Shown in pieces: positions 51,384 through 62,859 of a DNA stretch of 64,000 bases. The notes under the pieces are model-generated. The model was given only the letters and a program-made list of their open reading frames with translations, was not told the origin of the DNA and made no database searches. Within the stretch, counting starts at the first letter, position 1; each line of letters opens with the position of its first letter. A program made the translations under genes and the position numbers. Origin of the DNA: Gymnogyps californianus (Eukaryota > Chordata > Aves > Accipitriformes > Cathartidae); assembly GCF_018139145.2 (NCBI RefSeq), contig NC_059471.1, forward strand, positions 206,541,494 to 206,605,493, given 5' to 3'.

Positions 51384-51388
51384 AGGCT
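51384..51388 (+). repeat. Target-site duplication, left copy (AGGCT)
   Basis: AGGCT lies directly before the TG that opens the LTR and is repeated exactly after its closing CA at 51994-51998. A 5-bp duplication is typical of ERVL (class III) retroviral integration. Confidence 0.9.
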
Positions 51389-51516
51389 TGTCGTGGTTTA
51401 ACCCCAGTCAGCAACTCAGCACCACGCAGCCGTTCCCCCTCCCCGCTCCCAGTGGGGTGAGGAGGAGGAAAGCAAAGGAAAAAAAAGGTAAAACTTGTGG
51501 GTTGAGATAAGAACAG

Positions 51517-51522
51517 TTTAAT
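51517..51522 (-). terminator. LTR polyadenylation signal (ATTAAA)
   Basis: On the minus strand this hexamer reads ATTAAA, in the position expected for the end of the R region. It follows the TATA box by about 200 bp, and the G+T-rich U5 lies beyond it. It is the conserved variant signal of this LTR family. Confidence 0.75.
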
Positions 51523-51536
51523 AACTAAAGTAAAAT

Positions 51537-51618
51537 ATAATACTAACAATAGTAATAATGAAATATAATAATAATTGTAATGAAAAGGAATGCAACAAAA
51601 AAAGGAAGGGGGGGGGGA
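51537..51618 (+). repeat. TAA-rich and G10 low-complexity part of the LTR R/U5 region
   Basis: The plus strand shows TAATA-type repeats (to about 51575), then an A-rich run and a G10 tract (51608-51617). This unstable patch is a regular feature of the LTR family. It expands the length of individual copies and creates spurious lysine-rich frames. Confidence 0.7.
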
Positions 51619-51721
51619 GGAAAAAAACCAGTGATGCACAATGCAATTGCTCACCACCCGCTGACCGATGCCCAGTTAGTTCCCGAACCACGATCCGCGC
51701 CTCCCGGCCAACTGCCCCCTG

Positions 51722-51729
51722 TTTATATA
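51722..51729 (-). promoter_or_regulatory. LTR TATA box
   Basis: On the minus strand the sequence reads CAGTATATAAACAGG, with TATATAAA at 51729-51722. It separates U3 (51993 side) from R and predicts minus-strand transcription starting roughly 25-30 bp further on, near 51695. The surrounding DNA (51640-51730) is one of the few CpG-containing patches in the window. Whether the promoter is active is not shown. Confidence 0.75.
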
Positions 51730-51993
51730 CTGGGCGTGACGTTCCATGGTATGGAATACCCCTTTGGCTAGTTCAGGTCAGCTGCCCCGGCTGTGCTCCC
51801 TCCCAGCTCCTTGCACACCTGCTTGCTGGCAGAGCATGGGGAACTGAAAAGTCCTTGGCTTAAGATACGCGCTACTTAGCAACAACTAAAACATCAGCGT
51901 GTTATCAACATCATTCTCACACTAAATCCAAAACACAGCACTGTACCAGCTACTAAAAAGAAAGTTAAATCTGTCCCAGCCGAAACCAGGACA

Positions 51994-51998
51994 AGGCT
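51994..51998 (+). repeat. Target-site duplication, right copy (AGGCT)
   Basis: Exact repeat of 51384-51388, adjoining the end of the LTR. The surviving duplication shows that the LTR ends and target site have not been rearranged since insertion. Confidence 0.9.
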
Positions 51999-54931
51999 CC
52001 AGGCATACATTGGTGCACTTGCACAGCTCATTCCTGTGCTATGTGGTGTTAACTGGTCTGTCATCCCCCCTGCTGCTAAAGAATAGATTGCTGCCTGTAA
52101 GTGAGGCTGCATTTATTCTCATCATTGTTAAACACAGAGGGTTTTATATAAAGGTATCTGCAACATCATTATTCAGTGTTGCTTGCTACATAACATTGGT
52201 TGCATGACTATTCTCAATATCCTACCAGCATTCTCACATTCACAATTCCCACCTTTTGGGTGAGCGATGGAAGATCAATTTACTGCCATTCTTCTTCCTC
52301 TTGTACTCGCCTACTTAGAAACAAATCAACCTAGATGTGTTACTGCAGAAGGTGTAACACTTCTTCCTTTTTGCAGAATATCAGTGAATCACAATTCTCT
52401 TCTAAACCTGCATGACTTCAGGTCAGGCAGATTGAGGAGAGAACTGCAAGAAAATATAAGTGCATGGGCCTGTGCCACTAAAGGGAATACAAGTTTTACC
52501 ATTGATTTCAGTAGATACAGAAATTCACTCCTAGCTTCTTTTCGCATCTTTTAACAGAACTGACTCATCTCTCTCCTTTTATGCATTGCAGCTGTATCAG
52601 TGGTACTTCAAATGTCACAATTAGTTTTAAACAAATAGTATACAAATGTTGCTCCAAAAATCTGTATGCTTCATATATGGTAACTTGGAGTTACTGCTAA
52701 TGCTGATGCCTTCACAACCCATGGCAAGCCCCTAATGTGTATATATCTACTTTTAGATATACAAGGACAAAATAAGTCCATCATCTGTATGTTCTTTTCA
52801 GCAATCTAGGAAGCCTGTATGAAATTACTCGTTTAAAAATTCGTAACTTTTCAAGTTGTTGCTATCCTTTTTTCATATATCTCAGTAAAAGCTAAAGAAA
52901 AGCCAAGACTTAAACTTTGTTTAAGTTTTTTTCTTGCTGTGGAGACCATTCTACTAAATTAAATCAGCAAGCTGTGCCTACATATCCAAAATTTTTATAG
53001 TAAGCTCAACCAATTTTGCTTAAGGGCCTAAAAACACTTCTCTTCGGGTTGAGAGCAAATTAGGGCACGATTTCAGAAAATGGGATTTTTCAACATATAA
53101 TTGTGAGCACTTAAAAATATGGATGATTCACAAAACAAGAGACCTTTCATACTTAGCTACAATCATTGCTATTACTTTCTTTAGAAATGTATATTCATTT
53201 TCTCTAGCTGTTGAAAACATAAAGCTATATGTGTTAAAAGAATTCCCCCTGCCTGGGAAAGGAGATCTTTTCAGTTGAGTTCCTAATTGGCTTCATTTGT
53301 GTAACCTGAATATTTTGACAAGGGCATGTGTTCTTTCTGTTCTGTTGTACTCTATTCTATTCTACTCTACCCTGCCCTACTCTACTATACTCTATCCCCA
53401 CCATCATCATTCATGAGTGCCTTAATCTGGAAATGATTAAGTGCTAAAATAAGAAACAAAATAATCTTTTTTTTTTTTGTTCCCCTATTTCCTCTGCTAG
53501 ACTGTTGAGCTTGGTTTTGTCTTGAACCGATGGCTCCAGAATAACTGAAAATTGTTCAGTGGCCACAATTTAGGCATTTAAAATGTAAATGTAATTGCAG
53601 ATCATTTGGGAATTTTGGGTTCTCCGATGCTGGAAAACATGCATTAATCAATTTTATTGATGTAAGAATATCAGAATTCAATTCTATTTCTTATTTTAGT
53701 GTCCATTTGGACTGTTAGAGTTGAGTGAATCAGTTTGATGAGGAATGGATCCATTTGGATTAGAATCCTGCCCTGATACGAGTTCTCTCCTCCTTTGAAA
53801 CAGCAAGTAGATGTATTGGTAACACTTTTTCCTCTTTCTGATGAGCCACTGTAAATCACCACTACTGCAGAGAGAGATAGGTCTTGTCATGCTCAGCAAA
53901 AATACATTAGCTGTTCCTAAGTCTGAGAGACAAGTTGTCTATAATGTGTGTAAAGGTGGGGCTCATCCAGATCACACTCTTCTCCCAAACTTGATTAAGT
54001 TGGCACACAGCTCTTTTTTTGAATATATAAGTCTTTAATTACTTCAGTTACTGGGCTGCAGTTGAATGATTTTGCTTATTATAGCATGCAGTGTTTTCTT
54101 GCAAGGTTGTATTGGTTTTACAATTTAAGCAAGGGCAGGTGCAGGGTTGCTTTAGATTACTTGAGGTTAGGAAGACACTGATTTGCATAGCTTCAGAGCT
54201 GTTGGAATCCTTTGGGAAGTGAAAGCAATTTTCTTTTATTTACTCTCAGTTCTACAGTTCCATCTGCTACTTATTCTCACTGGGTCAGCCTTTCCCTTTT
54301 CTAATGTTTATGTCAGGGTGTTGCACCAGAACTATGCAGGTAGATTTCACCTGGGCTCTTGAAAGGACAGCATCAAAGTTTTGCAAATTCAAAATTTTGC
54401 CTCTTCTTCTGTCAGAAAGCAGTCGACAAATCTTCTTCTTCTGTTTGTTCAGAAGAAGAAAAACAAAATTTTCTTTTTATTTTCTGTCGGCATTTTCTAT
54501 CTATTCTTGTCCCTTTTTTGCTTCACTGTTCTTCCCATTTACCACCCTTATTCCATCCAACATAAACAACCTGCCCCTAGTTACTTTTTCCCCGTTGCTC
54601 CCACTTTTGCTGCATCTGTACTCATATTTAGTATTTCTGACAGTTACCCAGGTAACAAGGTTGCAACCTTACATAGTATTACTATGTTTTTGGGCATTGG
54701 TGGTCTTGCGAGTCTCTGCTTCCTAAAGGTCCCTCTTATTCCCCCAGCAACTATCTGTGAAGTCTGTCTGTTTCTCACATACCTCCTCCTTATCCCTTTT
54801 TAAAATCTAGCTATTCCTCACCGTGCTGTTACTTTTGTCAGCTTCTCACACTGTTATTTGTTAAATCCAATATTTTTCTCATGTCTTGTCCAGCAGTTTC
54901 TCACATCCTGTTCAGTTAGCTTTACCTCAGG
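51999..54931. other. Unique non-coding sequence with simple repeats
   Basis: No gene seen. It holds a pentanucleotide array (53337-53397) and a T-run near 53469. From about 54200 to 54900 the plus strand is pyrimidine-rich, which gives two overlapping 140-codon spurious frames rich in Phe, Leu and Ser. Confidence 0.6.
53337..53397 (+). repeat. Degenerate TCTAC/TCTAT pentanucleotide array
   Basis: About twelve 5-bp units (TCTGT, TCTAT, TCTAC, CCTGC, CCTAC and similar) run in register. The variants suggest an old array that is no longer expanding uniformly. Confidence 0.9.
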
Positions 54932-54942
54932 CCAGCACGTAG
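54932..54942 (+). repeat. 11-bp direct repeat, left copy
   Basis: CCAGCACGTAG occurs here and again exactly at 55189-55199, on either side of a GC-rich block. The length and placement suit a target-site duplication. Confidence 0.6.
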
Positions 54943-55188
54943 TCAGCATCCCAGTCATCCACCTGCGACCCTAACACTCGTCTGCTCGCAGGTCATGCCC
55001 GAGAGAGATGTCCCCCCCTCCATCTCTGTGCCACCGAGCCCAAGCAGGCCTCCTGTGGCACCCCCAGCATGGGCTGCACACATCGGGACAGGTGCCTGAC
55101 TCCAAGGGGTTTGACCTGTGCAGGGTGTGCTGGGCTGCAGTGCAACTTCTCACCATTGCCAGCACCAACACAACCCTTCAGAGGCAAA
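54943..55188. mobile_element. GC-rich block of unknown origin, possibly inserted
   Basis: These 246 bp stand out from AT-rich surroundings by high GC content and several CpG dinucleotides, and are bracketed by the 11-bp direct repeat CCAGCACGTAG. Together these suggest an insertion with target-site duplication, such as a retroposed fragment. I recognise no transposon, gene or poly(A) tail in it. Open frames of 63-66 codons on both strands simply reflect lack of AT-rich stop codons. The alternative is a chance 11-bp repeat beside a locally GC-rich piece of old DNA. Confidence 0.35.
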
Positions 55189-55199
55189 CCAGCACGTAG
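55189..55199 (+). repeat. 11-bp direct repeat, right copy
   Basis: Exact copy of 54932-54942. Composition returns to ordinary soon after it, at about 55200. Confidence 0.6.
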
Positions 55200-57385
55200 G
55201 TAGGTAGTGGGACACTTCCACTCCGTAACACTCCTGTTAGACTACCAGTGCATGCTAGACCTGTCTGGTCCTCTGGCTTCACCTCATGCAACGTCCTCTC
55301 TGGTCCCATGGACTGAACACCCACTAGTTAGGTATTGCTCACTCTTGTTTGAAAATATTCTTGTTTGTGTGCTCTGAGAGCCTCCAGGAAGTGAACCCAA
55401 GCACGGTAAATGAGGGTGATGAGATTAGCTAGAGAAGTGCACTCCTGATCTGAACTAAATGCTAATGCAGACACGCTAGCATCATAATAACAAATAAGCT
55501 TAATAATCTATCTCTACACCTAGTCTTTCTTGAATATGGGCAATGAGAACTACATATAGAATTTCATTTGATGTCTTACTTACCTTACAATGGCACCAGG
55601 ATTTTATTATTTTTCTCCAAGAGACAGCATGTATGTCCCAGGACTGGGACCACTCTTGTGGTCACAAAGTACAGCGTTCCCAAGACTGGTTGGGCTGGCC
55701 AGATCCTTCTCTTCACTGTAGAGATGGGCCTAATTAGACACAACTGAGTACCCACATCAAATGTTAAGACTTAAAGATGGAGAGGTGAGGTGGTGCAGAT
55801 GATTATGTCGATCTACAAAAGGAAGCTGTACAGACAGTGATAAAATTAACGTACCTGAGTCAGTGCCAAGAGGAATTAGGAGCAACAGGTTACCAGTAAT
55901 TAAACTGGGGTGCTTAGGCCCGCGCTTTTCTAAACTATGTGTGTAGTAATCAGAACAGATAGATGTCAGAAACCTTAGGGCATGGCAAGGGCATGGGAGA
56001 GCTACGTAGCCAAGTCACTGGTGTGTAATACAGTGCCATATCACGTATCTTGCATTCAACAGGAGCCAGTACTCTGTGTCCCAGGGCTTTCTGCAGCCTC
56101 TGAGTTGAGTTCCTCCAGCTGCTAGGCCAGTGATGTGCCCGTGTGAGGCTTTTTGCTAGACTTCCTAAAAAAAGGAAAACCAAGTGGCAGTTCTGAGCAT
56201 AATTTATGGATTAAGAGGACAGAATCCTTGCCTGGTGGGAAAAAAAAGAGGGAAGAGGGGTGGGAGAACCAGTTTTTGTCATCTACAAGGCTGATGTTCT
56301 TTATCTCATTCTCTACTAATTTACATTGCAAATTTATGTTTATTGTCCATAAATGCATTGTGCTGTATGTTGTACTCTTGAATTTCATCCCATTTCTACT
56401 ATTCATGAACCATGGCTGTCTTGCTCTTTCCCTATGATATCCCAGTCTTTCTCTGTGCTGACCATGTCCCATTTCAGCAGCATACCACTATCCTTAGTGC
56501 TTAGGTGGTTGAAAAACATTTTAAAAGATCAACGGTAGAGAATGGTAACCTCTATCCAGACTGGTATTTCCCCTCAAGCATGACCAGGTGTCATTTACCA
56601 TAAGTCATTTCCTTTTCCCATCAGAATTCATTTGCTAATTCCCACACAGTCAGGCTTTACCAACTGTTTTTCATAAAGCACCGTATTTGAAGACCAGATA
56701 GAAAAAAGACCTACTATATTTAAATTTTCCTATAAAAATAGTTTCTTACTGAGATATCAGACAAGCCTCAGACAGTCTGTTGTTTGGTTAATGCAGATTA
56801 TGTTTTATTCCATTTTTGATTTATCTGCATGTTTTCAATTATTTTTTCTTCCAAAAATTTGTTCTAAAGTCTTACATAATATTAAGGTCAGAAAAAGTGA
56901 TTTTGTAGCTATTGATATCTTTTTTTTCCTGTGGCATATGGTTTCTATTTTCAGTATTCATAAAGACGCACTTCTAGTGTTTACATTTTCTCAAAAATAT
57001 TTTATACTTTATCATTAATTTTGCCTCGATTTTTTTTATTTATTGTGCAGTGGAGATTGCGTAGTCCTCCTAAAATGCTAAACCTTTTTACTTCCACCTC
57101 AGATGAAAAATTTGCCATCCTGCTCTTACTAAGATTTTCAATGACTTTTTCAGCATTTATTTGACATATCTGTTCTAGTTCAATGTTATTTTAGAAATCT
57201 ATTTCTTTTTCTTATGTTACACCCTATTTCTTTTTTCCACTGTGTCTTTATATTTATATGGATAAAACCTGTTCTGTTTTTTTGTTAGTTCTTTTTTCCC
57301 ATAATCTTTTTCAAGATTTCCCTGAGCATTCCCTTAGACAAGTCTCACTTTATCACAGTATCACTTTATTTCTAACACCTTAAAT
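55200..57385. other. Non-coding sequence, T-rich in its second half
   Basis: No gene seen. From about 56560 the plus strand is T-rich. A piece at 56790-56930 ('gattatgttttattcc...tttgatttatctgcatg' and on to 'attaaggtcagaaaaagtg') weakly follows inverted CR1 coding sequence. It may be a heavily decayed CR1 piece, but I do not call it. Confidence 0.5.
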
Positions 57386-58370
57386 ACAGAAACACAGTGC
57401 TGAAAGGGACCTTGAGAGGTCATTTAGTTCATCTTCCTGTCCCGAACCAAGACCACTGCAACATGGTTGTCTGGCCTGTTCTTAAAGATCTCCAGTTACA
57501 TAGGTTATCCTACTTCCTCAAGTCCAGTATTTCACTATCATTTCTATCAAAATACTTTCTGCTGTTTAATTTTAATGTTTCTTGTTTGAATTTAAGCTGA
57601 TTACTGCTTGCATTTTTCACCAATAACATGAATAATAGATTGTTTCCTTCCTATTTCCAGCAGCCTTTTGCAATTTTGAGTAATTATTGAGGTGCCGCTC
57701 AGCTGTCTCTTCCTCTGGCCAGCCAGTCCCATTTTTTTTCCCAGCGTGAAGTTGTGGGCATGACTACAAATTTGTCTCATTACTCTTCTCCAGACTCTGC
57801 CCAACTGATTCTTACCATGCTTGAGCCCAAGAATATCCATCAGTTGAGGCTTCTAGGGTGTTGCTTCAAGTATTTTGCAAACTGTATTCCTGCTTGTAGG
57901 TCCTAGATGGTATTTGTCTCGTTTGCAACAACACTTGACTGATTCAGATTCAGTTTGTAATCCTCTCTAAGCCGTATACCCCTGCAGAACTACTCCCTAA
58001 TCAGTTGTCCCCTTCCTATATTTTTGTAGCTGATTACTCCTGCCCTATATTCAGTATCTTGCTGTTGCTCCTGTTTTGTAGGACAGCCTTATGCTGTCCT
58101 TATGGTATCTTCTTCAGATAAGCTCCTGAATGATCAAGATAGATTGTTTGAATTCTAGGTGAATGTACTTGCAGTTCCATCCAGGATGGTGTCATTAGCA
58201 AGTGTAAGAAATATGCTTAATTCCATCATTCAAGTCATTCTTGAAAATATCAATTAGTTTCAATCCACAATAGACTTTTTCAGAACACCATGCAATAAAC
58301 CTTTTTGTTTTCACAATGAACCTTTGATAACTACTCTGTCAATCATTTGTTTCAATAAAACATTTTTCTA
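57386..58370 (-). repeat. Old CR1 LINE copy, 3' end and adjoining coding part
   Basis: The plus strand opens with an inverted CR1 3' end ('gaaacacagtgctgaaaggg', 'accttgagaggtcatttag'). It continues in consensus order: 'ggcctgttcttaaagatctc', 'ctgattactgcttgcattt', 'actcttctccagactctgc', 'tcgtttgcaacaacacttga', 'gatggtgtcattagcaagtg', 'catcattcaagtcattcttg', 'cagaacaccatgcaataaac' and 'tttgataactactctgtc'. It is therefore minus strand and of an old amniote CR1 type (L3-like). Divergence is high and no frame survives. Confidence 0.8.
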
Positions 58371-60230
58371 TTTTTGTAGGCTCTTAGATGTGGAATCCTT
58401 TCCTACAGAATTATTCTCTTCGATAGTCTTAGCACTTTTGACTTCAAGCTGTTCCAGGCTGAATGATCTGAATTCCTTCTTTCTAACTAGTTTTTTGGTT
58501 TTGTTTTTTCTTTTTTTCATTTATTTAACTTTGACATCAAAACCTTTTTTTATGGAGTTACAATTGCTTACACTTCTACTCTGTGTTCCATTACAGAATT
58601 AGCTGAAAGTCTTTTTTCAGAGCATCACAGGATCCATTAATTCAAATGAAACAAAGAGAAGAGTCATACCTGGGAGAACCCCAGAAAAAGGGTAAACACC
58701 AGCTTAAACATGAGAACACACAGCAGTAGAAGCAAAGCATATAGACCATTCATTGCCTTACACACTTGTTAATATAAGTTCATTATTCTTATGAGTGCAA
58801 ATCTATATTTGCAAAAATTACTTGCTGTCATCTACATCCTGTGAAGATTATTTCTTGCATTTTTTTTATGTTAACTAACATCATTGATGATTTCTAGAAA
58901 ATGTAGTGATGAATGGAAAATACAATTTCTTTTACTATCAAATTTTTAAAGACCTTGTTCAGCTGTGCATTTATTTCTAGTCTCCTTCCTTTTGCTTTGC
59001 CTGATGTTTTTGAAGTGATTGCCTTTCAGCTATAAGCTCATTTGTGTAGCAATTCTCTTACAGGGAAATTTAGTGTGACTTTAAAGGACAACATGGTAGC
59101 AGAACTGTCAAGGTCTCAAGTGACCTATTGATGCTGAAGTCAAGTTTAAACATTGTACTTATGTCCATGGACCTTTGCACGCCTCTTGAGGGTCTGCATT
59201 CTGGGTTTTATCCAAAACAATTTTTTGTTTTTAAAGCACCATCCTGAATCAAGTCTTTTCATATAATACAGGAAATTTCTGTTTACAGCCATCCAAACAA
59301 ATGCAATAAGCTTTATATCTATGCTTCAGTAAACAACTGCACTCCATAGAAGATTGTTTTGATTCTTAAGTCCAATGCACTTCTTTTTCCAATTTGTCCC
59401 TTTACTTTTACAGTGCAACATATTTTCAGTTAATTCAGATGACGTAAAGATTTGGTATTAACTGACTCCTCTTCTGCATTACTCCAGCTGGGTTTGCACA
59501 GTTCAGTCAAGGTTGGCCACGTGACCAGCTCTGAATTAATTTGTAATAACTTTGTATTGTATCTTTACATAATACCTACTAGGAAATATTTTTGCACTCA
59601 AATTTAGAATAGATTCTAAAATATCTCTCTTATGACCCAAAATGATGACCTTTAGATTTAATGGTTCCTCTCTGCTCCATCATTAATTCAGTCTTTTCCA
59701 GCTCAGATGTATTCGCAGGCTGATACTTGAACACTTCATGGTTTCAAACTTACCAGATTTGTCTACTGAATTATATTATTTAATACATTTCCAGATTATT
59801 TTGTTCAAATTTCCCTCAAGTCAATTTTTGAATAATTTTGTAGTTAGTTTTCAAGCTAAAGTGAAAATCCACATCAGTGCTTCTTGTCCCACTTATCTTT
59901 TATGACATTGCAAATTTTTATTTTTTTTTAATTTTTGACAGTCATCACACTGCCAATTAATTTCAAGGGACCTTTTGACTTTTGCTCCATCATATATTTT
60001 CAATTTTTCTACTTTCTTTCCAGCACATGCTGAAAATCTTGATGTTGAACCAACAAAGGATAAGGGTGGTTATTTATTTTAAGCAAACCACAAATAATTG
60101 TTTCTGGAGAATGAAGTAGTATTTTCCAGAAAAAAACCAAACCTAAACCATATTCACTGTATGAATTTTTGCCTTGCTTTAGTCCACATGTTTATTTTAA
60201 TTTCTCTGAAACATACGTTTGGGATACACT
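58371..60230. other. T-rich non-coding sequence, possibly hidden CR1
   Basis: No gene seen. The plus strand stays pyrimidine-rich in the style of inverted CR1, but I cannot align it to a remembered consensus. It may be the more 5' part of the preceding CR1 or simply AT-rich unique DNA. Confidence 0.5.
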
Positions 60231-60320
60231 CACAGATTCATAAATTTTATGTACAGATTACACCATAATGATCATGTAGTCTGATTTCTTCCATAACACA
60301 CGAGACATAAAATTTCTTGT
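60231..60320 (-). repeat. Old CR1 LINE 3' end, turtle-like
   Basis: The plus strand reads 'cacagattcataaatttt', then 'cataatgatcatgtagtctg', then 'atttcttccataacacacga'. This follows the inverted 3' end of the CR1 type common in turtles ('...gattcatagat...accattatgatcatctagtctgac...cataacacag'). It is minus strand, short and diverged, and starts a CR1 copy separate from 57386-58370. Confidence 0.7.
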
Positions 60321-62859
60321 AGGAATTCTTACCAGAAGTCCAGTAACTTGTGCTTGAAAGGCACTGTACATGTATCTGTCAAACAATTGATTTGATCAGT
60401 ACAATAGATTTTCTTTGGGACTCTGGAGAAAGTGTTTAAAGGCAATTTGACCCTAATACACATCTAAGCCTTTGAAAAGATCATCCTTCCACCCTCCCAG
60501 TGTATGAGATGACAGGCAAAATTTCTTCAGGCTAAGTCATAGTAAAGAAGCTGGCATATAAAAACATATATTAAAGGCATATAAAGTAAATGTATTTTCC
60601 CTGAAAGTTGTATATTGTTTTGTCCTTAAAGTTTGTTGAGATTTTGAATGCTATTATATAGATTGAAAAGACTGAATTACATTGTCTGATTAAAGTGATA
60701 GAAAATGCTAGCTTAGAATAGTGAATATACAGCAAAATGTGGTATAAACCCTGAAGGAAAAAGTCCTTTTTTCTTTGTAATATAATGGAAGCTACTTCTA
60801 TGATATCTATGAAATACAAAAATCCATCAGATGTTCACAAATCTAATTTAAAATGGCAAAATGGAAACATTTGTAAATATCTTTTTCACATGATCATAAG
60901 GTTTCTTCTACTGTTAACTGACGTATGAATTAATATAAAATACTTTTTTCTCCCATTTTAAATTTAGAATACTATAAACCCCCCCCCAAAAAATTATTAA
61001 ATAGAATCATGTTATTTTTCGTGCATATGCAATTTTATTGCTAACTATTCTGTATTAGCAGGATGAAGCTGACTTCTCTCTAGGCCATGGAATTGGCTTT
61101 ATTTGTCTGGGGTGAGTGGGTTGGTAGGTTTCACCATTTGCATACTTGAACACAAATCCCACCATTGCTTAATATACTAGCCACCGTATCTTTTCTCTTC
61201 CCCTAACTCTGGCTGCCTTATAAATGTTGCATTTGTGGAAGAAAATGTCTCTGACTGGAGGCTGCTTTGTGTTCAATTTAAGTCCATCTCTGAGAATCTC
61301 TTTAATGCTGAACTGACTATAACAATTTAATCCATTGGTGACATGACAATGTTTCTTCTCCACTTTGAACTTGAATCTTTCATGTTTTTTTAAGAAGATG
61401 AGAATCCCATGAATAGTGGCAGTAAATAATTACACATGATCTCTCCCTGGGCCTCTCTAACCATTGGAAAGTGAGGGAAAGCCTTCCTTCAACACAAGGG
61501 ATGACAATAAGACTGAATCAATAAGCTGTTCCTTCCCTTATCAGGAGATCATTTCTTACTGGAGGTTACTCTGGACAGAACTAATTCAGTCTAAGAATGC
61601 AAATATTCTCATCCTCTTACCCTTAATTTTCCAATTAGGAAATCATATTTCTTTTAGGATCAGGCACTGTATGTTCAAGTCCAAAAAACCACTATCCTCA
61701 GAGTGATTTGAGAACTTTTCATTCCCTGTGAAAAATCCAAGGGAATAGTGATCTACAAATCAACTGTTGCCAAAACTCTCAACTCATGAGTGACATTGCC
61801 CACAGAAACTTTGTGACTTGATCTGCTTCTTTCCTCCATCAAATTTCTGTCTTTATTTTTAAAGCTCAGTAGACATGAGCAATTTAAAATAGTGACCAAC
61901 AGGCAGATTTTTCTAACCCACTCTGAATTTAAATCCCTCATATTGCTTTTAAGACCTTAATGAGACCAGAAACAATAGCAATAGACAATTGTGCACTAGC
62001 ACAAAATCATGGTGGCAGGATGTAGGGTGCCGTATTTGTAAGCAACAGATAACAAGGTGATCTGGTCCTCTATCGTCAAGTCTGGTCCCTGCTATAGAGA
62101 GAAGGTTGACGTTCTTGTTAAGACAAAATAAGCAATTATAGGCAAAGCTTTTTTTGTTTGTTTTGATTTGGTTTAGTTATTTTTTTTTCTTTTTTTATTA
62201 TTACCTTGCAGGATGTAGTGTGCAAGAGGCTTTTCCAGGTTTTTTCTGAGCGATGCCACGTGTTAATGAAGGATAAGGTAGTCCAAGCTGTGTGTCTCCT
62301 GGAAGGGCTTGACCTTGGCACTAGAATGAACAATTTCTTGGTGTTGGATATGTCTAATTTTAAGGACTCTTAATAAATATTTAGTTTGCATCGGAGTTAC
62401 AAAAGCGATGAGAAATCTATGTTATTTGTGAGGATGGTGGACTGATGGACAGATGCTTTACTTTCCATGCCATAAGAGAAACAAAATCTTTTTCTAAGCA
62501 TGGCACTCCAATATGTCACCAAAACCTTTGCAGATGGTAAGACCAGTGATGGAGATGCCAAGAGACTTCTTACAAATCCATGACAATAACCATCAATCCT
62601 ACTAAAATTGTAATGGAATGTTTTTTTGGTAGTGGAACAGTTTTATTCTGGCCATCTGGAAACACTACTTCTTTCAATATTTAGACATCAAATAAACTTT
62701 TATTGTCCAAGCATTATTAAAGGGAATGTAAGTGAGACAAAAATAATAGTCTCACCATTACTAATGATAGCATTTGATAAAAGGAGACTCATTATTATCC
62801 AGAGCAGTAATTAAAGTAGTATTAAAAACCAAACTCATAAAGGGATTAGTTTTGTTTGG
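60321..62859. other. Unique non-coding sequence, no gene seen
   Basis: AT-rich sequence with a C9 run (60979-60987) and a T-rich tract (62149-62201). No gene or firm repeat seen. Confidence 0.65.
62149..62201 (+). repeat. T-rich low-complexity tract
   Basis: A long run of T with scattered G, C and A bases. It is low-complexity sequence with no recognised element on either side. Confidence 0.8.

Larger units (their letters stand above)
51389..51993 (-). mobile_element. Solo LTR of an avian ERVL-type endogenous retrovirus
   Basis: This 605-bp LTR has its TG...CA ends and imperfect terminal inverted repeats (TGTCGTGGTTT on the plus strand, TGTCCTGGTTT on the minus, 10 of 11 matching). It matches an LTR family very common in neoavian birds, recalled as TguERVL2-like. 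The minus strand is the sense strand: U3 starts at 51993 with 'tgtcctggtttcggctggga', a TATA box lies at 51729-51722 and an ATTAAA signal at 51522-51517, and it ends 'ggttaaaccacgaca'. No gag, pol, env, primer-binding site or second LTR is nearby. This is what recombination between two LTRs of a provirus leaves. Intact ends and duplication make it the youngest recognisable insertion in the window. Confidence 0.97.

Noticed and set aside
51310..51657. 115-codon open frame on the minus strand
   Set aside because: It reads through the low-complexity R/U5 part of the solo LTR and its flank. LTRs of this family encode no protein there.
54304..54803. Two overlapping 140-codon plus-strand frames rich in Phe, Leu and Ser
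   Set aside because: Both come from a pyrimidine-rich tract, where stop codons are rare and hydrophobic translations are expected.
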